Shown here piece after piece: positions 27,969 through 37,998 of a stretch of 64,000 bases of DNA; within the stretch, counting starts at the first letter, position 1; each line of letters begins with the position of its first letter. Origin of the DNA: Pelagibacteraceae bacterium (GTDB lineage: Bacteria; Pseudomonadota; Alphaproteobacteria; HIMB59; GCA-002718135); contig PBDW01000007.1 of NCBI GenBank assembly GCA_002717485.1, forward strand, positions 124,001 to 188,000, in the 5' to 3' direction. Position numbers and translations under genes: made by a program. The notes beneath the pieces are model-generated. The model was not told the origin of the DNA. It saw only the letters and a list, made by a program, of their open reading frames with translations, and searched no databases.

Positions 27969-30077
27969 ATGAACCTTAAAACAATTTCTTTTTACATATT
28001 TATTATAATAACCTTCATATCTTTCTTAGGAACTTTTATTCTATTGCTACCAGGTTCTGAACTTGTTAAAGATAAATCATCACTTGGATTATTGTTACTT
28101 TTAGATACGATTTTAGTAATAATTTTAGCAAGCCTTTTAATAAGACAGATATTATTAATTTTCATCAATAAACGAAAAGATTATTCATCATCAAAACTCT
28201 ATATTAAATTTATTAACTTATTTACTGTTATTTCACTTGGACCAACAATAGGGGTAGTAATTATTGCAGCACTTTTTTTTAATCTAGAAATAGCAAATTG
28301 GTATGGAGCCGCAGTAAAGTCAACAATAGTAAATTCTAATGCTGTTGCAAACGAATATCTTTTACAAAAACAAGAAAATCTCGAAGTTAATATTCAGTCA
28401 ATTAGTAAAGATATATTTGAATATGGATTAAAGAATAATCTTACAAGAAGCGAATTACAAAGAATTATAAAAAATAACTTTGAAATAAAAAAATTAGAAG
28501 ATATTTTTGTATTTGATATTTCAAATGATATTATTGCATATAAAAGTTTAAAAAATGGAATTGAAAATTTTTTACCACCTAATAATAATATTATCAATAT
28601 TATCAATTCTGGTAAAATTTATATAAATCAAAAAAATAATAACATATTATCAGCTTATTATAAGTTACCTTTTTTAAAAAATACTTATTTATTAATTAAT
28701 GATGATATAAATGAAACAATTTATAATCATCTTTTTGAAACCGCAAAGGCAATTACTGCATATAAAAATTTAGAAAATAAGAACTCAAATATACAAATTT
28801 CCTTTTCTATGATTTTTGTTCTTTTTTCTGTTTGTTTATTATTAATCTCATTACTTCTTGGATTTAGAATGGCTGGTAAATTATCTGAACCAATAAGTAA
28901 TTTAATTAAATCATCTCAAAAAGTTTCTAAGGGTAATTTTGATGCAAAAGTTTCTGAAATCAATGACTATGATGAAATTTCTTTATTATTAAAATCTTTT
29001 AATAAAATGATTTTTGAAATTGAAAAACAACAAAAAAAATTAATTGAAAATAATGTTGAAATAGAAAATAGAAGATTATTTACTGAAGCTGTATTAGCTT
29101 CATTATCTACAGGTGTTATTGCATTAAATAAAAATTTTAATATCACCTTATCCAATGAATCAGTAAAAGAAATAATAAATAAATCTGAAAAAGAAATTAT
29201 TGGAAAGAATCTATTTGATATATTTCCTACTCTTGTTGATATTAAATCAAAAATAGAAAATAATAAAAATAACAATCTAACAAAACAAATAGAATATAAT
29301 ATTAATGATAATATCAAAAATTTATTTATTAAAATCGCAACAGAAATTAAACAAAAAAATATTATTGGATATGTGGTTACAATTGATGATTTAACATCAT
29401 TAATATTAGCTGAAAAACATGCAGCGTGGTCAGATATAGCAAGAAAAATCGCTCATGAAATTAAAAATCCCTTAACTCCAATTAAATTGTCTGCAGAAAG
29501 AATTGAAAAAAAGATACAAGATAATAAATTTGATAAAAATAATTTTATTTCATTGGCGAAAACTATATCATCCCAAGTAGATGATATTGGTAAATTAATA
29601 GACGAATTTTCTTCTTTTGCTAGACTCCCTGAGGCAGACATTAAAAAAGATGATTTTATCAATATATTAAATGAATGTTTTAACTTTTATGCCAATGCCC
29701 ATACAGACATAAACTTTAAATTAGAAAATAAATATGATAAAATTATTTGCCCTTTTGATAGATTTCAAATGTCCTTAGTTATAAATAATTTAACGAAAAA
29801 CGCCGTCGAAGCTGTCTCAAAAATTAAAAATTCTTCAATTATATTTAAAACTTCATTATTAGAAAAATCCTTTAAAATTGATATTATTGATAACGGCATT
29901 GGCTTAGATATGAATAAAATGTCAAAAATATTTAAACCTTATTTTACAACAAAAGAAAAAGGTACTGGATTGGGTTTATCTATTTGTAAAAAAATTATAG
30001 AAGATCATAATGGTAAAATTTCTATTAAAAAGAATTCTTCAACAGGAACAACTGCTTCTATATTATTAAATCTCTAA
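27969..30077 (+). CDS. ntrY: NtrY-type sensor histidine kinase
   Basis: A 702-residue membrane kinase that partners NtrX. Order of parts: about three N-terminal membrane helices (residues ~8-28, 38-58 and 74-98), a periplasmic sensor region, a further helix near 278-300, HAMP (~302-352), PAS (~365-460), HisKA with phospho-acceptor His496 in AHEIKNPLTPIKLSAERI, and HATPase with NNLTKNAVEAV (N box), DNGIGLD and GTGLGLSICKKI. NtrYX links redox or nitrogen status, and cell-envelope traits in some species, to gene expression. The adjacent ntrB and ntrC usual in relatives are absent. It shares one base with ntrX. Confidence 0.94.
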   Translation: MNLKTISFYIFIIITFISFLGTFILLLPGSELVKDKSSLGLLLLLDTILVIILASLLIRQILLIFINKRKDYSSSKLYIKFINLFTVISLGPTIGVVIIAALFFNLEIANWYGAAVKSTIVNSNAVANEYLLQKQENLEVNIQSISKDIFEYGLKNNLTRSELQRIIKNNFEIKKLEDIFVFDISNDIIAYKSLKNGIENFLPPNNNIINIINSGKIYINQKNNNILSAYYKLPFLKNTYLLINDDINETIYNHLFETAKAITAYKNLENKNSNIQISFSMIFVLFSVCLLLISLLLGFRMAGKLSEPISNLIKSSQKVSKGNFDAKVSEINDYDEISLLLKSFNKMIFEIEKQQKKLIENNVEIENRRLFTEAVLASLSTGVIALNKNFNITLSNESVKEIINKSEKEIIGKNLFDIFPTLVDIKSKIENNKNNNLTKQIEYNINDNIKNLFIKIATEIKQKNIIGYVVTIDDLTSLILAEKHAAWSDIARKIAHEIKNPLTPIKLSAERIEKKIQDNKFDKNNFISLAKTISSQVDDIGKLIDEFSSFARLPEADIKKDDFINILNECFNFYANAHTDINFKLENKYDKIICPFDRFQMSLVINNLTKNAVEAVSKIKNSSIIFKTSLLEKSFKIDIIDNGIGLDMNKMSKIFKPYFTTKEKGTGLGLSICKKIIEDHNGKISIKKNSSTGTTASILLNL

Positions 30078-31441
30078 TGAAATATAAAATATTAATTATT
30101 GATGATGAAAAAGATATATGTTTCTTAATTTCTGAAATATTAAGTGATGAAAATTATACAACTTCCTCTAGTCATAATTCCTCAGAAGCTATTGAAAATT
30201 TTAATAAATTTAAACCTGATTTAATAATTTTAGATGTTTGGCTGGATAAAAGTCAAATGGATGGTCTAGAATTATTAAAATATTTTAAAAAAATAAATAA
30301 ATATATACCAATTATTATAATTAGTGGTCACAGTACTGTAGATATGGCAGTTCAAGCAATTAAAGATGGAGCTTATGATTTTTTAGAAAAACCTTTTGAC
30401 ACTAATAAATTATTAATTATTACTAAGAGAGCAATTGAAAATTCTAAATTAATAGAAGAAAATATAGAACTCAAGAAGATTAATTATGAAAATTATAATA
30501 TAATTGGAAAATCTCAATTTGCGATTAATATAAAAAATATTTTAAAGAAAATATCGCCAACAACTGGTCGTGTTCTAATATATGGACCACCTGGATCAGG
30601 AAAAGAAATTATTGCTCGCAACATTCATAATCTTTCATTAAGAAAAGATAAATCCTTTGTTATATTTAATTGTGCATCTATTAACCCCGAATCAATTGGT
30701 GAAAATTTATTCGGCTCTACTCTTAATGATCAAATGAGTTTTATAGAAAGAGCAAATGGTGGCACTATACTTTTTGATGAAATTGCTGATATTCCAATTG
30801 AAATACAGGGAGTAGTATTAAAATTTCTACAAGAAAGTACATATCAAAAAATTGGCAGCAATGAAGATTATACCTCTGATGTAAGAATAATAACAACCAC
30901 AAATAAAAATCTTGAAATCGAAGTTGAAAAAGGAAATTTTAGAAGCGATTTATTTTATAGATTAAATGTTATTCCCATCAATATTCCTTCTTTAGAAAAT
31001 AGACCAGAAGATATTAGGTTATTATGTGATCATTTTATTAAAAATTCACATTATTATAATAATAAACACATATCTATAGCTGAAGATGCGTATGCGGTTC
31101 TAGAATCCTATAGTTGGCCTGGCAATATAAGACAGTTAAAAAACCTTATTGATAGAATACTTATAATGCATAATGACAAATCTAAAGAAATCATTATTAA
31201 CGCAGCAAAATTACCTCAAGATATGGGGGAAATTAATTCTAAGAATACTAACGAAAAAATGGATGTTCTTGGCTTGCCCATTAAAGATGCTCGAGAATCA
31301 TTTGAAAGAAAGTATTTAATATCGCAAATTAGAAGATTTAATGGTAATATGACAATGGTAGCTACTTTTATAGGTATGGAAAGAACAGCTCTTTATAGGA
31401 AACTTAAATCTTTAAAAATTAACTCTGATAATTATAAATAA
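30077..31441 (+). CDS. ntrX: NtrX-type response regulator
   Basis: A 454-residue regulator: receiver domain with acceptor Asp53 (LIILDVWLDKSQMDG), an AAA+ domain with Walker A at about 170-177 (YGPPGSGKE) and Walker B (ILFDEIADIP), and a C-terminal Fis-like helix-turn-helix (MVATFIGMERTALYRKL). The GAFTGA loop needed to contact sigma-54 is not present; LFGSTLNDQMSFIERA stands in its place. Many alphaproteobacterial NtrX proteins share this, so it probably acts as a conventional activator or repressor. It is coupled to ntrY (TAATGA) and followed by trkA. Confidence 0.94.
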   Translation: MKYKILIIDDEKDICFLISEILSDENYTTSSSHNSSEAIENFNKFKPDLIILDVWLDKSQMDGLELLKYFKKINKYIPIIIISGHSTVDMAVQAIKDGAYDFLEKPFDTNKLLIITKRAIENSKLIEENIELKKINYENYNIIGKSQFAINIKNILKKISPTTGRVLIYGPPGSGKEIIARNIHNLSLRKDKSFVIFNCASINPESIGENLFGSTLNDQMSFIERANGGTILFDEIADIPIEIQGVVLKFLQESTYQKIGSNEDYTSDVRIITTTNKNLEIEVEKGNFRSDLFYRLNVIPINIPSLENRPEDIRLLCDHFIKNSHYYNNKHISIAEDAYAVLESYSWPGNIRQLKNLIDRILIMHNDKSKEIIINAAKLPQDMGEINSKNTNEKMDVLGLPIKDARESFERKYLISQIRRFNGNMTMVATFIGMERTALYRKLKSLKINSDNYK

Positions 31442-31449
31442 TTAATATT

Positions 31450-32817
31450 ATGAAATCGATAGTTTGTGGAGCAGGTGTGGTTGGTTCTAGTATAGCAGAA
31501 CAATTATCCAAAGAAGGTCTTGATGTTACTGTAATTGACCGATCAGAGGAGTTAATAAAAAAAATTAATGAAAAATTAGATGTTAAGGCAATAGTGGGAC
31601 ATGGAAGTAATCCATCAGTGCTAAAACAAGCTAACGCATCAGAATGTGATATATTTATTGCCGTTACACAGTATGATGAAGTAAATATGGTTGCATGCCA
31701 AATTGCGCATACAATTTTTGAAATTCCAACAAAAATTGCGAGAATCAGACAACAAGATTATCTTTTAGAAAATTGGTCTAATTTATACAGAAAAAATCAT
31801 TTACCTATTGATGATATAATATCTCCTGAAATTGAAGTTGCAAAAGCAATTTCAAGAAGATTGCATGCTCCTGGCGCATTTGATATTTTAGAATTAGCTG
31901 ATGATAAAATTAAACTTATAGGGATTAAGTGTGAAAAAAACTGTCCAATTGTAAACAAGTCTCTCAGACAATTATCAAAAGATTATCCTGAAGCTCTAAC
32001 AAATATTATGTTGATCATTAGAAAAGATAAACATTTTGTTCCAAATTCTAAAACAGAACTATTAATTGGAGACCAAGTTTATTTAGTTGTTGAGACATCT
32101 CATGTCAATAAAACTATGTCCGCCTTTGGTCATAATGAAAAAGAATCATCTAACGTAATCATTGTTGGAGGCGGTAATATTGGATACAGTTTAGCAAAAA
32201 TTATTGAAGATGAAGATAATTCTGTTACGGCCAAAATTATTGAACTTAATGAGGATCGATCTAATTGGTTGGCTTCCAACTTAAAGAACACAACTGTTAT
32301 TAATGGCGATGCTTTAGAAAATGAAATACTTGAGGAAGTCAATATCTCCTCAGTTGGAAGTTTTATATCAGTAACTAATGATGATGAAGTCAATGTATTA
32401 TCATCTCTGTTGGCAAAACGTGGAGGATCACATGAATGTATAACTTTAATAAATAACAGCTCATATATCTCATTATTAAGTAATATAGGTATTGATATTA
32501 CTATTGATCCTAGAGCAATTACAATATCCACAATATTAAGAAAAGTTCGTAGAGGTAGAATCAGGAGTCTATATTCTATCGGAGAAGATTTTGGGGAGGT
32601 AATTGAAGCCGAAATAAATGAAACTTCAACATTTGCCAACAAAAGTATTAAAGATATCGCATTACCAAAAAATGTTAGAGTTGGCGCGGTATTAAGAGAT
32701 GGCAAGGTTATTATACCGAATAGCGACACAATATTTAAAAAAAATGATGATGTAGTATTTTATTCAGAAAAATCTTCAATAAAAAATTTAGAAAAGCTTT
32801 TGGCTTTATTGCCATAA
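31450..32817 (+). CDS. trkA: Trk potassium uptake regulator TrkA
   Basis: A cytoplasmic, NAD-binding peripheral subunit that gates Trk potassium channels. The 455-residue protein has two tandem RCK units: the first Rossmann motif at residues 5-10 (CGAGVVGSSIAEQL), the second near residue 238 (IVGGGNIGYSLAKII), each followed by a TrkA_C domain. No TrkH channel gene is in the window. The position right after ntrX is common in alphaproteobacteria. Confidence 0.95.
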   Translation: MKSIVCGAGVVGSSIAEQLSKEGLDVTVIDRSEELIKKINEKLDVKAIVGHGSNPSVLKQANASECDIFIAVTQYDEVNMVACQIAHTIFEIPTKIARIRQQDYLLENWSNLYRKNHLPIDDIISPEIEVAKAISRRLHAPGAFDILELADDKIKLIGIKCEKNCPIVNKSLRQLSKDYPEALTNIMLIIRKDKHFVPNSKTELLIGDQVYLVVETSHVNKTMSAFGHNEKESSNVIIVGGGNIGYSLAKIIEDEDNSVTAKIIELNEDRSNWLASNLKNTTVINGDALENEILEEVNISSVGSFISVTNDDEVNVLSSLLAKRGGSHECITLINNSSYISLLSNIGIDITIDPRAITISTILRKVRRGRIRSLYSIGEDFGEVIEAEINETSTFANKSIKDIALPKNVRVGAVLRDGKVIIPNSDTIFKKNDDVVFYSEKSSIKNLEKLLALLP

Positions 32818-32821
32818 ATTA

Positions 32822-33661
32822 ATGAAACGATTTGTATATTTAAATAATAAATTTATAAACTTTAAAACAGCAAAAATTAGCATTGAAGATAGAGGTTTCC
32901 AATTTGCAGATAGTGTATACGAAGTTATTGCATTTAAAGAAGATAATTTAATTGATATAAATTTTCATTTAAAAAGATTAAAATTTTCACTTAAGTCAAT
33001 CTCAATAAGATATAAATTTACAAATTCTTCCATAATTAAAATCTTTAATAAATTAATAAAAATGAATAAAAAGAATATTGGATTATTATATTTACAAATA
33101 TCAAGAGGTGTCCAATCAAGATCACATATTTATAAAAATAATATTAAGCCAACTATTGTAATTTATATATTAGAAAAGAAGTTTAATCCTAATATTAAAA
33201 ATATAAAATGTGTTTCTGCAATAACATACCCTGATCTTAGATGGAAAAAAAGAGATATAAAAAGTGTTTCTTTACTTCCAAATATTATCGCTGCTAAAGA
33301 AGCAGGAAAACAAAAAGCCTATGAAGCAATTTTAATTGAAAATGGTTATGTTACAGAGGGTACTGCTTCAAATATATGGATAGTTAAAAATAATTATCTC
33401 ATTACCCATCCATCTAATTCAGATATCCTAAAAGGTATAACAAGAGATTCTATAATTAAAATAATAAAAAATAATAATTTAAAATTCAAACAAAAAAAAT
33501 TTAAAAAAGAATTATTATATAATTCTGATGAGGTTTTTTTAACAAGTTCATCTTCAATGGTTATGCCAATAAACAAGATTGACAATAAAATTATTTCTAA
33601 TGGAAAAATCGGTAAAATTACTTACAAATTAGCAAAATTATATAATTTAAAAATAAATTAA
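32822..33661 (+). CDS. Class IV aminotransferase, D-alanine aminotransferase-like
   Basis: A 279-residue PLP enzyme of fold type IV. ISIEDRGFQFADSVYEVI is the family's N-terminal signature. The PLP Lys is probably in RDIKSVSLLPNIIAAKEA, and ENGYVTEGTASNIWIV plus the C-terminal VFLTSSSSMVMPI match D-amino-acid transaminases (Dat). Such enzymes interconvert D-amino acids, making D-glutamate for peptidoglycan or degrading D-alanine. Branched-chain aminotransferase or aminodeoxychorismate lyase activity cannot be excluded from sequence alone. It begins four bases after trkA. Confidence 0.82.
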   Translation: MKRFVYLNNKFINFKTAKISIEDRGFQFADSVYEVIAFKEDNLIDINFHLKRLKFSLKSISIRYKFTNSSIIKIFNKLIKMNKKNIGLLYLQISRGVQSRSHIYKNNIKPTIVIYILEKKFNPNIKNIKCVSAITYPDLRWKKRDIKSVSLLPNIIAAKEAGKQKAYEAILIENGYVTEGTASNIWIVKNNYLITHPSNSDILKGITRDSIIKIIKNNNLKFKQKKFKKELLYNSDEVFLTSSSSMVMPINKIDNKIISNGKIGKITYKLAKLYNLKIN

Positions 33662-33676
33662 TTAAAGGGAGGTATT

Positions 33677-34546
33677 ATGAAAAAGAAAAAAATTGCATTT
33701 ATAGGTTTGGGTGTTATGGGTTTTCCAATGGCTGGTCACCTATCAAGATCAGGATATGATATAAGTGTTTATAATAGAACAAAATCTAAAGCTTCAAAGT
33801 GGATTAATAAATATAAAGGTAATATATTTACTAAGCCTTATCTTGCAGCAAATAATGCTGATATTATTATTATTTGTGTTGGTAGAGATAAGGATTTATT
33901 AGAAGTTATTGAGGGCCCAAATGGAATACTTCAATCAGCTAAGAAAAATTCCATAATTATTGATCATACTACAGCTTCAGCAAAAATTGCTAAATACTTT
34001 TATAAAAAATGCAAAAAAAAGAATATAGCATTTTTAGATGCTCCTGTTTCTGGAGGACAATCAGGTGCAGAAAATGGGATATTATCTATAATGGTTGGTG
34101 GAGATAAAAAATATTTCAATCTAGTCAAGCCAGTCTTATCTTCTTACGGAAAAGCAATTTCATTAATTGGAAATTCTGGTTCTGGACAATTATGCAAAAT
34201 GGTAAATCAAATATGTATCGCAGGTTTAGTGCAGGGTCTTTCCGAAGGTCTTTTTTTTGGTAAAAAGTCAAAATTAGATATGGATAAGGTTTTGGAGGTA
34301 ATTACAAAAGGTGCTGCCCAATCATGGCAAATGGACAATAGAGCTAATACTATGTTATCTAAAAAATTTAATTTTGGTTTTGCCGTTAACTGGATGTGCA
34401 AAGATCTTTCTATTTGCTTTGATCAAGCAAAATCTATCAATGTTAATCTCCCAACAACAAAGATTATCAAAGGATACTATGAAAAAATAAGAAAAAATGG
34501 TGGTAATAGATGGGATACCTCCAGTTTAATTTCATTATTAAAATAA
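33677..34546 (+). CDS. Beta-hydroxyacid dehydrogenase (3-hydroxyisobutyrate dehydrogenase family)
   Basis: A 289-residue NAD(P)-dependent dehydrogenase. The Rossmann motif IGLGVMGFPMAGHL is at the N-terminus, the substrate-binding DAPVSGGQSGAENG follows near residue 122, and the catalytic Lys is in GQLCKMVNQ. Family members act on 3-hydroxyisobutyrate, tartronate semialdehyde, or other short semialdehydes. Tartronate semialdehyde reduction would suit glyoxylate from the purine island, but no glyoxylate carboligase gene is seen, so the substrate is open. A good Shine-Dalgarno (GGGAGG) lies at 33667-33672. Confidence 0.87.
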   Translation: MKKKKIAFIGLGVMGFPMAGHLSRSGYDISVYNRTKSKASKWINKYKGNIFTKPYLAANNADIIIICVGRDKDLLEVIEGPNGILQSAKKNSIIIDHTTASAKIAKYFYKKCKKKNIAFLDAPVSGGQSGAENGILSIMVGGDKKYFNLVKPVLSSYGKAISLIGNSGSGQLCKMVNQICIAGLVQGLSEGLFFGKKSKLDMDKVLEVITKGAAQSWQMDNRANTMLSKKFNFGFAVNWMCKDLSICFDQAKSINVNLPTTKIIKGYYEKIRKNGGNRWDTSSLISLLK

Positions 34547-34569
34547 TTTTTTTTTGATATTATTAGATT

Positions 34570-37500
34570 ATGAAAATATCACTTGATGATAAATATAAAC
34601 TAAATGAAGGAATACGTTTTATTACCGGAAGTCAGGCCCTTGTTCGATTGGCTTTAGTTCAAAGTCGGATTGATAAAAGAAATAATCTTAAAACTGCTGG
34701 CTATATTTCAGGATATAGAGGATCGCCCCTAGGTGGTTTTGATCAACAAATATTAAAAAATATTAGATATATAAATGAAAATAATATTTTTTTTCAACCT
34801 GGAATCAACGAAGAATTAGCTGCAACATCCTTGTGGGGGACTCAACAGTCTAATCTTTATAATGAGGGAAAATATGATGGTGTATTTGGAATATGGTATG
34901 GAAAAGGTCCAGGTGTCGATAGGGCTGGAGACGCATTAAAACATGTAAATCTTGCGGGGACATCAAAGTTTGGGGGCGTCTTAGCATTAATGGGCGATGA
35001 TCATATATGTGAATCTTCAACTACATCTCATCAAAGTGAATTTGCAATGGTTGATGCAATGATACCAGTATTGAATCCAAGCGGTGTTCAAGAAATATTA
35101 GATTATGGATTATATGGTTTTCAGCTTTCAAGAATTTCTGGCTGTTGGATAGGTATTAAATGTGTACATGATAATGTTAGTTCTGCATCTACTGTTGATC
35201 TCAACGAAAATAGAATATCCATTAATCCTGTGGATCAAAAATTTTTTTCTAATGGTAATTTAAATATAAGATTAAAAGATACTCCTCAAGAAAAAGAACA
35301 TAGATTGCATTATTATAAAATGAATGTTGTTAAGGAATTTTGTAGAATTAATAATCTAAATAAATTTATTTACAATCCTTCTAATGCAAGAATAGGAATT
35401 GTCAGTACAGGCAAGTCTTTTTTAGATACAAAAGAAGCTTTAAAAAAATTAGATATTGATGATAAATTTTGCACTGAATTTGGAATAAGATTTTTAAAAA
35501 TTGCTATGACTTGGCCATTGGAGGAATCAATTATAAAAGAATTTTCTAAAGGTTTGTATACAATAATAGTAATTGAAGAAAAAAGATCATTAATTGAAAA
35601 TCAAATTAAAAATATTTTGTTTAATATAAATTCCTCTGTTAACATTATTGGTAAAAATGATATTGATGGAAAAATACTTTTTCCTTCATCTGGTTCTTTA
35701 AATCCTGGTCATATAGCAATAAACTTAGGTAATATTATTTATAAAAAACATCCTTCTGAAAAATTAAAATTTAGAATTAATGAAATTTTAAAATTAGTTA
35801 ATGAAAAAAGATCTAATATAAATTTTAAAAGAACACCTTATTTTTGCTCAGGTTGTCCGCATAATACTTCAACAAAATTACCTGATAAATCAAGAGCACT
35901 TACCGGAATTAGTTGCGCATATTTAGTACAAAATATGGAAAGAAATAATGAAGGTTTTACCCAGATGGGAGCTGAAGGTGCTAGTTGGGTGGGCGAATCA
36001 ATTTTTAGCAATAGGGAACATATTTTTCAGAATATAGGAGATGGAACCTATATACACTCAGGTATTTTATCTATTCGTCACGCTGTAGCTGCTAAAACTA
36101 AAATGACTTTTAAAATACTTTATAATGACGCTGTAGCATTAACAGGTGGTCAAGCATTAGATGGATTGCCTAGTGTTGCTCAAATATCAAGACAACTTAG
36201 TGCTGAAGGAGTTGAAAAAATAGCTATAATTACTGATGATTTATCAAAATATTCTAACAAAGATATTTTTTCTAAGAATACCTCAATTTTTCATAGAAAA
36301 GAAATTATTAATATCCAAATTAAATTTAGCAAAATAAATGGTACTACTGCAATTGTATATGATCAAACTTGTGCAGCTGAAAAAAGAAGAAGAATTAAAA
36401 AATCATTACTGCCAGAACCAACTAAAAAGATATATATTAATGAGGAGATATGCGAGGGATGCGGTGATTGTGGGATTCAATCAAATTGTGTATCAATCTT
36501 ACCTGTAGAAACTGAATTAGGAAGAAAAAGGCAGATAGATCAATCAAATTGTAATAATGATTATTCATGTGTTGATGGTTTTTGTCCAAGTTTTGTTTCT
36601 TTAAAGGGTGATATTAAATTAAAAAAAAATATTAACTCAAATTTTTTAAAAATTCTTGATAAAAAGATAGAGGATCCAATTTTACCAAATATTAATAAAT
36701 CATATGGAATTATGATTGCTGGAATAGGGGGAACTGGAGTAGTAACGATAGGGGCCATTCTTGGAACAGCGGCTGAAATTGACGGAAAAGGTTCAGGAGT
36801 TCTAGATATGACTGGATTAGCTCAAAAAGGTGGTTCTGTTAAAAGTTTTCTAAGAATATTTAATAATCCAAATCAAATAAGTACTATTAGACTATCATAT
36901 AATGATACAGATTTGTTGTTAGGATGCGATTTGTTAGTTTCGAATGATGATGATGTGTTACTTACATTAAAAAAATCTTCTTCTAAGGCGTTGATAAATT
37001 CAGACGAAGTAATGACGGGTGAATTTACAAGAAATATTAATTTATCATTACCCTCTAATGAGATAAAAAATAATTTTATTAATATTTTAGGGGAAAATAA
37101 TATAGATTTTCTTCCTTCAAATGAAATAGCAAGAAAAATTCTTGGAGATTCTATAGCATCAAATATGTTTATGGTTGGGTTCGCATATCAATCTGGATTT
37201 ATTCCAATAAACTCAACTGCTATTGTGGAAGCAATTAAATTAAATGGTGTAAGCATTGATCTTAATCTAAATTCTTTTAATCTTGGAAGACATTATTTTA
37301 TAGATAAGAAAATATTTATTAATAAAATTTCTGAAAATACTAAACCACAAATTAAAAATGATAATGAAAAAATTGATTATTATTATGAATATTTATTAAA
37401 ATATCAAAATAAAAAATATGCCGATAAATTTTTATCTTTAGTTGATTTTGCTAAAAAATATGAAAATGAATATAATATTGGTCATTGTAACTTCTCAAAT

Positions 37501-37998
37501 GAAGTTGCTAAGAATTTTTTTCGTTTAATGTCATATAAAGATGAATATGAAGTTTCAAGATTATATTCTAAAAATAGTTTTTATCATAAAATTAGAAATA
37601 CATTCGAAGGAAATTATAAAATTAACTTTAATCTTTCTCCACCTATTTTTTCTAAAAAAGATCCTATTACAAACAAACCTATAAAGACTGAATTTGGTCC
37701 ATGGATTCTATATTTTTTAAAAATTTTACAAAACTTTAAATTTTTACGAAATACCCCTTTTGATCCTTTTGGATATCTTGAAGATAGAAAGATAGAGAGA
37801 AAACTTATAAAAAAATATCAGGATTTAATTTTAAATATTTCACCTAAATTAAATAAAAATAATTATAATTATGCTGTTGAAATTGCCTCTAATTATAATC
37901 AAATAAGAGGATTTGGACATATAAAGAAAAAAAATATAAAGATTGCTAATAGCTGTGAAGATAAGCTAATGTCCGCCTTCAATGAAAATTTCAAATAA
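34570..37998 (+). CDS. Fused indolepyruvate ferredoxin oxidoreductase
   Basis: A 1142-residue single-chain 2-oxoacid:ferredoxin oxidoreductase that would oxidise aryl or branched-chain 2-oxoacids to acyl-CoA. The N-terminal part binds TPP (GYRGSPLGGFDQ, and FCSGCPHNTSTK near residue 425). A cysteine-rich Fe-S segment runs from ~625 to ~675 (CEGCGDCGIQSNC and SCVDGFCPSF). From ~715 comes the gamma domain (IAGIGGTGVVTIGA, GLAQKGGSV). The IorA and IorB parts, separate in archaea, are joined, a known proteobacterial arrangement. No ferredoxin gene is adjacent. Its end overlaps the next gene by 17 bp. Confidence 0.92.
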   Translation: MKISLDDKYKLNEGIRFITGSQALVRLALVQSRIDKRNNLKTAGYISGYRGSPLGGFDQQILKNIRYINENNIFFQPGINEELAATSLWGTQQSNLYNEGKYDGVFGIWYGKGPGVDRAGDALKHVNLAGTSKFGGVLALMGDDHICESSTTSHQSEFAMVDAMIPVLNPSGVQEILDYGLYGFQLSRISGCWIGIKCVHDNVSSASTVDLNENRISINPVDQKFFSNGNLNIRLKDTPQEKEHRLHYYKMNVVKEFCRINNLNKFIYNPSNARIGIVSTGKSFLDTKEALKKLDIDDKFCTEFGIRFLKIAMTWPLEESIIKEFSKGLYTIIVIEEKRSLIENQIKNILFNINSSVNIIGKNDIDGKILFPSSGSLNPGHIAINLGNIIYKKHPSEKLKFRINEILKLVNEKRSNINFKRTPYFCSGCPHNTSTKLPDKSRALTGISCAYLVQNMERNNEGFTQMGAEGASWVGESIFSNREHIFQNIGDGTYIHSGILSIRHAVAAKTKMTFKILYNDAVALTGGQALDGLPSVAQISRQLSAEGVEKIAIITDDLSKYSNKDIFSKNTSIFHRKEIINIQIKFSKINGTTAIVYDQTCAAEKRRRIKKSLLPEPTKKIYINEEICEGCGDCGIQSNCVSILPVETELGRKRQIDQSNCNNDYSCVDGFCPSFVSLKGDIKLKKNINSNFLKILDKKIEDPILPNINKSYGIMIAGIGGTGVVTIGAILGTAAEIDGKGSGVLDMTGLAQKGGSVKSFLRIFNNPNQISTIRLSYNDTDLLLGCDLLVSNDDDVLLTLKKSSSKALINSDEVMTGEFTRNINLSLPSNEIKNNFINILGENNIDFLPSNEIARKILGDSIASNMFMVGFAYQSGFIPINSTAIVEAIKLNGVSIDLNLNSFNLGRHYFIDKKIFINKISENTKPQIKNDNEKIDYYYEYLLKYQNKKYADKFLSLVDFAKKYENEYNIGHCNFSNEVAKNFFRLMSYKDEYEVSRLYSKNSFYHKIRNTFEGNYKINFNLSPPIFSKKDPITNKPIKTEFGPWILYFLKILQNFKFLRNTPFDPFGYLEDRKIERKLIKKYQDLILNISPKLNKNNYNYAVEIASNYNQIRGFGHIKKKNIKIANSCEDKLMSAFNENFK

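Noticed and set aside
32130-32729. Minus-strand open frame of 199 codons opposite trkA
   Set aside because: Shadow of trkA. Its hydrophobic, Ser/Leu-rich composition is what the complement of the coding strand gives.
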